Under the pieces are notes generated by a model, which was given only the letters and a program-made list of their open reading frames with translations, searched no databases and was not told the DNA's origin. Positions 1-5,212 of a DNA stretch of 8,257 nt are shown piece after piece. Source of the stretch: Candidatus Schekmanbacteria bacterium (GTDB taxonomy: Bacteria > Schekmanbacteria > GWA2-38-11 > J061). The stretch lies in assembly GCA_003695725.1 (NCBI GenBank), contig RFHX01000063.1, positions 1-8,257 on the forward strand. The letters run 5' to 3'. Made by a program: the position numbers and the translations under genes. The first letter of the stretch is position 1, and each line of letters starts with the position of its first letter.

Positions 1-151
1 CCTTACTATCGATTTGAAAGTAATTATTCATATCTATTTTTTTGTTGAATCAATCTCTTCTTTACCTCTCTAAAGAGAAGACTTCATAAACCGATTAGTA
101 GATTTGTAAGAATTTCATAAAAATACTAATTATTATATGGGGTGAATAAAA

Positions 152-1015
152 ATGAATGATAATTTTTATGTGAAAAATAATAAAGAAAGAAAAGATTCTG
201 ATGATGAAAAAGAAGAAGAATTGTATGCTGACAAGGAAGAAAAAAATTCTCTTCCCCCTTATATGCGCATTTCAAATGTCGTAACCCGAATTCTTGAAAA
301 GGATGAGAAAGTTATATCTGCAGTTTCAGCGACACGAGGTGTAAAACTTTGGGAAGCTATTGTTACAACCTGTTATGCATATACATTGAAAAGAGTCCTT
401 CTTGTTTTTACAGACAGGCGTCTAATTGAAATTTCAATAGGTGCTGGGAATCTTTTTGCAAGCAGGATAAGGGTGGTTCAATATTCTTACATTAAAGACA
501 TCGTTTGTACAAATAGTTTTTTGAAGAAAATAACAGTCAAGTGTCGAGATGGTATTTCCTTTTCTTATGAAGGAATAAAAAAATCTGATATGGATGAAAT
601 TTCGGGGGAATTGAGAAACATTATTTTTCGAGTGCCAAGAAGTTTGGATAATCCGAGACTGAAGAATGCAGTTGACCTTTGCCCTTCCTGTTTTGAAAAA
701 CTGAATATACTTACATACAGCTGCAGTAGTTGTGGAAAAAAGTTCAAAAATGAAAAAAACTTTCTCCTTTATTCACTTCTTATCCCGGGAGGCGCATTTA
801 TTATTGCCGGTTTTTATTTTGCAGCAGCCATTAGTTTTACGGCAGAAGCCCTTTTTTTGATTGGATTCTTTTCATATATAACGAAAGTTGTTGTTGGGAG
901 TTTAAGGCATCTGCCTTTCGCTTTTTTTTATCTTTTTCTTTTTCTTATATCAAAATTTTTAAGTTTAAAATTCTGCCTCAGCCAAATTCGCTCGTTCATT
1001 CCTTCTGAACAGTAG
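152..1015 (+). CDS. Unrecognised membrane protein: PH-like domain, zinc ribbon, C-terminal membrane segments
   Basis: Function unknown. The 287-residue protein starts at an ATG with a GGGGTG ribosome site 7 bases upstream (139-144). Residues 1-35 are very charged and probably disordered. Residues about 40-160 resemble a bacterial PH-like domain: an 'LLVFTDRRLIEIS' strand (83-95), a later 'YIKDI' strand and a short strand-rich stretch, followed by a helix near 145-158. A zinc ribbon follows, CPSC at 177-180 and CSSC at 191-194 (C177, C180, C191, C194). Residues about 204-272 are strongly hydrophobic and probably form two to four membrane segments. There is no signal peptide, so the PH-like part and the ribbon probably lie in the cytoplasm. 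It is convergent with the minus-strand gene that follows. The PH assignment rests on pattern only; the zinc ribbon and membrane segments are direct observations. Confidence 0.8.
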   Translation: MNDNFYVKNNKERKDSDDEKEEELYADKEEKNSLPPYMRISNVVTRILEKDEKVISAVSATRGVKLWEAIVTTCYAYTLKRVLLVFTDRRLIEISIGAGNLFASRIRVVQYSYIKDIVCTNSFLKKITVKCRDGISFSYEGIKKSDMDEISGELRNIIFRVPRSLDNPRLKNAVDLCPSCFEKLNILTYSCSSCGKKFKNEKNFLLYSLLIPGGAFIIAGFYFAAAISFTAEALFLIGFFSYITKVVVGSLRHLPFAFFYLFLFLISKFLSLKFCLSQIRSFIPSEQ

Positions 1016-1092
1016 TTTGAAAACTGCTTTATGAGATGATGGGAGATAAGAGGTATTTGGGTCAACTCTCTGTATATACCGTCAGATAATTT

Positions 1093-1770
1093 TCATCTTT
1101 TTTTATAGCTGCATTCTTTTTGATTGCATATATCGCAGGTATCAGGAATTTTTTCTTTTACTTTGCCTGCATAGATACAAAAGGTTATGCTCTTTTGGGG
1201 AATCATCATACAATTTTTGGTCAAGCTTACTCCTATTTTTTCAAAGGGAATTATTTTGGCTATTTTTCTTTGTTCTTCCAATTTGAATGTTCCATAACCG
1301 GGGCTGAATCTTTTTGAGAATTCAACTTCTGTCAATCCGCATTTTTCAGCTATGATATGGTTCAATTTTCCAGCCGCATTTTCCACAATAGATGAGCCCG
1401 CAGCATCGAGGATTAAAGCTCTCGTATATTCGCCCTCAGTCTGGAGTTGAGAACTTCTTTTTTCCAATTCAGGACCTATCGTAATTAGGGCTATCAGTAT
1501 ATGTGAAATCTCAGACATAAAATTTTTGAATGTCATTTCAGAAAGAGAAATTCCTCCCTCGATCTCAATCCCGCTATTGGAGATGCCCACTACATTTTTG
1601 CATGTCCAAAGTCCTTGGATTTCAGAAAGAGCAAGTGCAGATTTAGATTCTTCTTCGATGATCTTTTTCAACTGTGAGGTCAGCCCTTCTTTCCCTTCTT
1701 TCCCGAATTTGAGAATTTTGTAGAACTCTTCATTGTCGATTTCAGGATTTATTTTTTTTTCTAATCTCAT
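1093..1770 (-). CDS. Stand-alone B12-dependent methionine synthase activation-domain protein
   Basis: This 225-residue protein resembles the C-terminal AdoMet-binding reactivation domain of MetH, which reductively remethylates inactive cob(II)alamin. Visible family motifs are 'LDAAGSSIVE' (121-130), 'RFSPGYG' (154-160; R154-x3-G158-Y159 matches the RxxxGY AdoMet-binding motif of MetH) and 'LTKNCMMIPQKSITF' (183-197). The protein has only this domain: there is no homocysteine, folate or cobalamin module. It ends in a cysteine motif CX2CX4C (C212, C215, C220) that E. coli MetH lacks and that could bind a metal or cluster. The ATG at 1770 has AGAAGG (1781-1786) 10 bases upstream and a strong promoter (1801-1829). 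It is divergent from the thi operon. It may serve a split MetH or another corrinoid methyltransferase; the partner is not in the window. Confidence 0.85.
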   Translation of the reverse strand: MRLEKKINPEIDNEEFYKILKFGKEGKEGLTSQLKKIIEEESKSALALSEIQGLWTCKNVVGISNSGIEIEGGISLSEMTFKNFMSEISHILIALITIGPELEKRSSQLQTEGEYTRALILDAAGSSIVENAAGKLNHIIAEKCGLTEVEFSKRFSPGYGTFKLEEQRKIAKIIPFEKIGVSLTKNCMMIPQKSITFCIYAGKVKEKIPDTCDICNQKECSYKKR

Positions 1771-1800
1771 TCTTGATAATCCTTCTTTTAGATTCTATCA

Positions 1801-1829
1801 ATTATAAAAGTTTATTGAGATAAAGCCAA
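1801..1829 (-). promoter_or_regulatory. Sigma70-type promoter of the MetH-activation-like gene
   Basis: Read on the minus strand: -35 TTGGCT (1829-1824), a 17-base spacer and a perfect -10 TATAAT (1806-1801). The predicted start near 1793-1795 gives a leader of about 25 bases holding the AGAAGG ribosome site. No riboswitch fits in so short a leader, so this gene is probably not TPP-controlled. Confidence 0.7.
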
Positions 1830-1859
1830 TTGTTTCTTTTTTTCTTTGAATGTTTTTCC

Positions 1860-1887
1860 TTGACTAATCTTATCAGAAGGTTAATAT
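1860..1887 (+). promoter_or_regulatory. Promoter of the thi operon
   Basis: -35 TTGACT (1860-1865), a 16-base spacer and -10 TAATAT (1882-1887). The predicted start at A1893 or A1895 falls right at the 5' edge of the TPP aptamer, which supports the call. The -10 box is only a moderate match. Confidence 0.55.
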
Positions 1888-1892
1888 TCAGT

Positions 1893-1980
1893 ACATCAGG
1901 GGAGCTTGTAAAAGGCTGAGAAATCCCGAAAGAGGGATGACCCTTTGAACCTGAACTGGGTAATGCCAGCGAAGGGAGAA
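1893..1980 (+). promoter_or_regulatory. TPP riboswitch aptamer (THI element)
   Basis: The conserved THI-box blocks occur in the right order: GGGGAGC (1899-1905), GGCTGAGA (1914-1921), ACCCTTTGAACCTGA (1940-1954), and TGGGTAATGCCAGCG (1957-1971) followed by AAGGGA. A variable hairpin (ATCCC 1923-1927 with GGGAT 1934-1938) lies where the optional P3a stem occurs. The CUGAGA block is known to bind the pyrimidine end of TPP and the other arm its pyrophosphate. The element lies directly after the operon promoter and before an intrinsic terminator, so high TPP should switch the thi genes off. I could not resolve the closing P1 stem with confidence by eye, so the ends are approximate. Confidence 0.97.
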
Positions 1981-2021
1981 AATGGGATAATAATAGAATA
2001 TTTAAACCGAAAGCCTTTTGC
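1908..2021 (+). promoter_or_regulatory. Candidate antiterminator pairing, aptamer to terminator
   Basis: Bases 1908-1917 (GTAAAAGGCT, inside the aptamer and overlapping the conserved GGCTGAGA) can pair with 2012-2021 (AGCCTTTTGC, the inner half of the terminator 5' arm and most of its loop). This makes 10 consecutive pairs with one G-U. Forming it would break both the TPP pocket and the terminator stem, as expected of an antiterminator. Only the complementarity is seen; its use as the switch is inference. Confidence 0.45.
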
Positions 2022-2037
2022 TGGCTTTCGGTTTTTT
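2004..2037 (+). terminator. Riboswitch-controlled intrinsic terminator
   Basis: Perfect 12-bp stem (2004-2015 with 2023-2034), 7-base loop TTTTGCT, and a U run at 2032-2037 continuing as CTTT. It lies 24 bases after the aptamer and 22 bases before the thiS ATG, the expected place for a transcription-terminating expression platform. Confidence 0.93.
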
Positions 2038-2059
2038 CTTTGGGAAGGCGGTTGCCATA

Positions 2060-2263
2060 ATGATAAAAATCAAGGTTAACGGTAAAGAAAAGGAATTGGA
2101 AGAAGAGATTACAATAAAGAAGCTAATTGACCTTCTTGGGTTGGCAGACCGTCCTTTGGCTGTTGAATTGAACAAGGAAGTTGTCAAAAAAGAAAATCAT
2201 AACAGTGTAAGGTTGAAGGATGGGGACACCGTTGAAATAATTCATTTTGTCGGTGGTGGATAA
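2060..2263 (+). CDS. thiS: Sulfur carrier protein ThiS
   Basis: This 67-residue ubiquitin-fold protein carries sulfur, as a C-terminal thiocarboxylate, to ThiG for thiazole synthesis. It begins 'MIKIKVNGKE' (typical first beta strand), contains 'LAVELNKEVV' mid-protein, and ends 'VEIIHFVGGG', the C-terminal diglycine needed for adenylation and sulfur loading. The ending resembles the Bacillus ThiS tail. The length is normal for the family. The ATG at 2060 is chosen with GGGAAGG (2042-2048) 11 bases upstream; an in-frame TTG at 2018 is rejected because it lies in the terminator loop. It is the first gene after the TPP switch. ThiF, which adenylates ThiS, is not encoded in the window. Confidence 0.95.
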   Translation: MIKIKVNGKEKELEEEITIKKLIDLLGLADRPLAVELNKEVVKKENHNSVRLKDGDTVEIIHFVGGG

Positions 2264-2316
2264 GTATATGACAATTGCCGTTGAGCATAAACAACATTTT
2301 TAATAAGGAGATTATG

Positions 2317-3099
2317 ATGGAAGAAGATGTTTTGGTGTTAGGAAACAAAAAGTTTAAATCACGACTATTTGTTGGTACAGGAAAATATTCGAGCTTTGAA
2401 GAAACAAAGCAGGCTCTTGAAATATCAGGTGCAGAGATTGTTACCGTTGCAGTTAGAAGGGTAAATCTTGATGACCCATCAAAGGAATCCTTGCTCGATT
2501 ATATAGACAGGGAAAAATATACGATACTGCCTAATACAGCAGGCTGTTATACAGAAGAAGACGCAGTGCGAACTGCACGCCTTGCAAGGGAGGCAGGATT
2601 GTCAGATATGGTTAAGCTCGAAGTCATCGGTGATGAAAAGACGCTTTTTCCTGATAATGAAGCGCTTTTGTCTGCAACCAAAACTTTGGTTAAAGAGGGG
2701 TTCATTGTTTTGCCTTATACAAATGATGATCCCATAATGGCAAAAAAACTTGAAGATGCAGGAGCAGCCGCTGTAATGCCTTTAGGTGCTCCCATAGGTT
2801 CAGGGCTTGGGATTAGAAATCCCTACAATATAAAAATCATTCTTGAGACGGTAAAAGTGCCAGTAATTGTTGATGCAGGTGTGGGTACAGCTTCAGATGC
2901 GGCAATTGCTATGGAATTGGGATGTGATGGTGTATTGATGAATACCGGAATAGCTGGAGCAAAAAAACCTCTGCTTATGGCTGAAGCTATGAAATATGCT
3001 GTTAAAGCAGGACGTCTTGCTTATCTTGCAGGAAGAATACCAAAGAAACTATACGCAACAGCATCGAGCCCGATTACAGACATCATTGGACAGGATTGA
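2317..3099 (+). CDS. thiG: Thiazole synthase ThiG
   Basis: ThiG condenses DXP, dehydroglycine and ThiS-thiocarboxylate into the thiazole phosphate tautomer. It is a cytoplasmic TIM-barrel enzyme. The 260 residues match the family length. Motifs are '[13 protein letters not shown]' (16-28), 'TVAVRRVN' (43-50), '[11 protein letters not shown]' (73-83), '[18 protein letters not shown]' (97-114, with K100 as the Schiff-base lysine for DXP), '[13 protein letters not shown]' (154-166) and '[12 protein letters not shown]' (185-196). Of two adjacent ATGs (2314, 2317), 2317 sits 6 bases after AGGAG (2306-2310) and is preferred. It follows thiS by 53 bases, and its stop lies 5 bases before the next start. 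ThiO or ThiH, source of dehydroglycine, is not in the window. Confidence 0.97.
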   Translation: MEEDVLVLGNKKFKSRLFVGTGKYSSFEETKQALEISGAEIVTVAVRRVNLDDPSKESLLDYIDREKYTILPNTAGCYTEEDAVRTARLAREAGLSDMVKLEVIGDEKTLFPDNEALLSATKTLVKEGFIVLPYTNDDPIMAKKLEDAGAAAVMPLGAPIGSGLGIRNPYNIKIILETVKVPVIVDAGVGTASDAAIAMELGCDGVLMNTGIAGAKKPLLMAEAMKYAVKAGRLAYLAGRIPKKLYATASSPITDIIGQD

Positions 3100-3104
3100 C
3101 AGAA

Positions 3105-3740
3105 ATGACTGTTCCCTTGTTTAGACTCTGCTTGGTCACAGACAGGAAATCAGTGAATAATGGTTTGCTTGAAATTATAAGTGAGGCAGTTGAGGGAGGT
3201 GTTGATGCCGTTCAAATCAGAGAAAATGATTTGAGTGCAAAAGAAATATATGAGATGGTTCTTCAGGTTAGAGAAGTTGTCAAAGATAGAGCAAAGATTA
3301 TAGTCAACGACAGAATAGATGCCGCTGTTTCAGCAGGGGCAGATGGAGTTCATCTTGGCTGGAAGTCTATCCCATTGGATAAAGCCGTAGAGATAGCAAA
3401 AAGATTTTCACTGTTTGTAGGAATATCCTGCCACAGCATTGGTGAGGTAATTGAAGCTAAACAGAAGGATGCAGATTATGTTTCATTAGGCCCTATTTAT
3501 GAAACTCCGTCAAAGAAAGGAATTCTATTACCCTTGGGTTTGGAGGAAATAAAAAAGGTCAAAGATAGAGTTAATATTCATTTGACTGCTATAGGCGGCA
3601 TTGAAGAAAGTAATTGTGATAAGGTTATCAAAGCAGGGGCTGATGCAGTATCAGTTATTCGTGCCATTCAGCAAGCAGATGCCCCGTATGAATCAGCTAA
3701 AAGACTAAGAAGGATTATCGGGCAATGTTCAAAGTACTGA
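3105..3740 (+). CDS. thiE: ThiE/TenI-family protein: thiamine-phosphate synthase or TenI-like thiazole tautomerase
   Basis: This 211-residue TIM barrel belongs to the ThiE/TenI family. ThiE joins HMP-PP and thiazole phosphate; its paralogue TenI isomerises the thiazole tautomer made by ThiG. Family motifs are 'VQIREND' (36-42), 'IIVNDRIDAA' (65-74), 'GADGVHLG' (78-85), 'VGISCHS' (105-111), 'DYVSLGPIYETPSKKG' (124-139) and 'AIGGI' (162-166). Compared with B. subtilis ThiE from memory, R39, N68, D69, S108, T134 and K137 are kept. The pyrophosphate lysine (Lys61) is N41, and the Mg ligand Asp112 is S88, in 'HLGWKS' where ThiE has 'HIGQED'. H110 matches the TenI catalytic histidine but is also common in ThiE. 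The ATG at 3105 has AGGA 9 bases upstream; a TTG at 3096 overlapping the thiG stop is less likely. The last 16 bases overlap thiDN. Family is sure; the exact reaction is open. Confidence 0.93.
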   Translation: MTVPLFRLCLVTDRKSVNNGLLEIISEAVEGGVDAVQIRENDLSAKEIYEMVLQVREVVKDRAKIIVNDRIDAAVSAGADGVHLGWKSIPLDKAVEIAKRFSLFVGISCHSIGEVIEAKQKDADYVSLGPIYETPSKKGILLPLGLEEIKKVKDRVNIHLTAIGGIEESNCDKVIKAGADAVSVIRAIQQADAPYESAKRLRRIIGQCSKY

Positions 3741-5062
3741 CAATAGCGGGCTCAGATTCGTGCGGAGGCGCAGGAATACAAGCAGACCAAAGGGCTGTAA
3801 ATTCTTTAGGTGGATATGCAGCTACTGTAATAACGGCTATTACATCACAGAATACAACTGGAATAAGAAGCATTTTTGCTTTGCCTGATGATATCGTAAA
3901 TGACCAACTTGATGCAGTCCTTTCAGACATAAAATTTGATGCAGTGAAAACAGGTATGCTCTATTCATCATCAGTGATTGAAATTATTGCAAAGAAACTT
4001 AAAAGGTATAAAGTCAAGAATTTAGTTATTGATCCTGTAACAATCTCAAAGAGCGGCAATACTCTGTTAAAAAAGAATGCCGTTCAAAGCCTCATTTCAT
4101 CTCTTATTCCTCTATCTCTCGTAATTACTCCAAACATAGAGGAAGCTGGTCTTCTTGCAGGTATGAAAATAGGAAATCTTACTGATATGAAAGTTGCGGC
4201 TAAAAAAATTTACAGAATGGGAGCAAGAAATGTCCTTATCAAAGGGGGACATTTGAAGGGTCTGCCACTGGATCTACTTTATGATGGAAAAAAATATACT
4301 CTTTATGAAGGGACACGAATCGATACGAAGAATACTCATGGAATAGGATGCGCTTTTTCTGCCATCATAGCATCTTATCTTGCAATCAACTATTCTCTTA
4401 AAGATGCCATTTCAAATGCAAAGAAAATCATAGAGAGTTCACTCAAAAATGCAGAGGATATAGGAAAGGGGCAAAGTTCTCCTGATACAAATTCCTGGGT
4501 TGTAGATGAAGCAATGTCTTACGAAGCAATAGAGGATGCAAAAAAAGCATACAACCTTTTAGCAGAAAATTCTGTAGGAGATTTGGTAGCAGAAGTTCAG
4601 ATGAATATAGTTTCAGCAAAAAGAAATGCTGAGAAAGTCGATGACATTGCAGCATTTCCGGGACGCATTTTTAAGATAAATGACAAGATTTATACTCATT
4701 CCTCTCCAAGGTTAGGGGCATCGAGTCATATGGCAAGAGTTTTGTTGGCTGCTAGAAAATTTGATAAAACAATCTTCGGTGCCATAAATATAAAATATTC
4801 ACCTTCTATAATTTCAGCTTGTAGAAAAGCAGGCTTGAAAGTAATGGAATTTAGTAGAAAAGATGAACCACTATCGTTTAAAAAGAAGGAAGGCCAAAGT
4901 CTTGATTGGGGAGTACAAGCTGTCTTATCGAAAACATCGGTAATGCCTGATGTAATTTTTGACAGAGGCGGAATAGGAAAGGAAGCAATGGTAAGGGTTT
5001 TTGGCAAAAGCGCAGTAGATTCAGCTCAAAAAATTTTAAAGATACAAAAATGCTTGAGGTGA
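3725..5062 (+). CDS. thiD: Fused HMP/HMP-P kinase and ThiN thiamine-phosphate synthase (ThiDN)
   Basis: Two enzymes in one 445-residue chain. The N-terminal part (about 1-260) is ThiD, a ribokinase-fold kinase that makes HMP-PP: 'IAGSDSCGGAGIQADQRA' (7-24), 'AITSQNTTG' (38-46), 'FDAVKTGML' (71-79), 'LVIDPVTISKSG' (100-111), 'ITPNIEEAG' (134-142), 'VLIKGGH' (170-176), and anion-hole 'THGIGCAFSA' (204-213) with C209 as probable active-site cysteine. After a linker, residues about 280-445 form a ThiN domain, a non-homologous replacement for ThiE: 'FPGRIF' (311-316) and 'PRLGASSHMAR' (328-338). R314 and H335, 21 residues apart, fit the Arg/His pair I recall from archaeal ThiN studies. Both halves look intact. 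The start overlaps the preceding gene by 16 bases, with GAAGGA 10 bases upstream, so translation is probably coupled. Such fusions usually occur in genomes lacking ThiE. Confidence 0.94.
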   Translation: MFKVLTIAGSDSCGGAGIQADQRAVNSLGGYAATVITAITSQNTTGIRSIFALPDDIVNDQLDAVLSDIKFDAVKTGMLYSSSVIEIIAKKLKRYKVKNLVIDPVTISKSGNTLLKKNAVQSLISSLIPLSLVITPNIEEAGLLAGMKIGNLTDMKVAAKKIYRMGARNVLIKGGHLKGLPLDLLYDGKKYTLYEGTRIDTKNTHGIGCAFSAIIASYLAINYSLKDAISNAKKIIESSLKNAEDIGKGQSSPDTNSWVVDEAMSYEAIEDAKKAYNLLAENSVGDLVAEVQMNIVSAKRNAEKVDDIAAFPGRIFKINDKIYTHSSPRLGASSHMARVLLAARKFDKTIFGAINIKYSPSIISACRKAGLKVMEFSRKDEPLSFKKKEGQSLDWGVQAVLSKTSVMPDVIFDRGGIGKEAMVRVFGKSAVDSAQKILKIQKCLR

Positions 5063-5212
5063 CCAAAGGCTTATTTTTTTAATTAAAAAATACTAATAAA
5101 GATATCGGTCGAAAGTAAAAAGATATTCTGAGACATATTTGTTTAAAAATGCTATGAAAGAAAAGTAGTGAAACTTTAATTCAATAATACAGGAGAAGGA
5201 TTCTTTAGGAAA

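Noticed and set aside
57-80. Imperfect inverted repeat CTTCTTTA / TAAAG-AG-AAG upstream of the first gene
   Set aside because: It needs a two-base bulge, is AT-rich and has no T run; no clear regulator or terminator reading. The rest of 1-151 shows no convincing promoter by eye.
1011-1028. Hairpin AGTAGTTT/AAACTGCT over the stop of the first gene, as a bidirectional terminator
   Set aside because: The stem is short, contains a G-T pair, has a tiny loop and lacks a T run on either strand.
2018-2059. Extended ThiS reading from a TTG at 2018
   Set aside because: The TTG lies in the loop of the riboswitch terminator and has no ribosome site; the ATG at 2060 gives the normal ThiS N-terminus and length.
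2268-2303. 11-codon ATG frame between thiS and thiG
   Set aside because: Very short, with no family resemblance; it is best explained as chance in a spacer.
2275-2316. Extended ThiG reading from a TTG at 2275
   Set aside because: AGGAG at 2306-2310 sits inside this extension at proper distance from the ATG at 2317, which also yields the usual ThiG length.
5075-5090. 16-base palindrome of TTTTTTAA and its complement after thiDN, as a terminator
   Set aside because: It is pure A/T with no loop and no GC stem; most likely low-complexity spacer.
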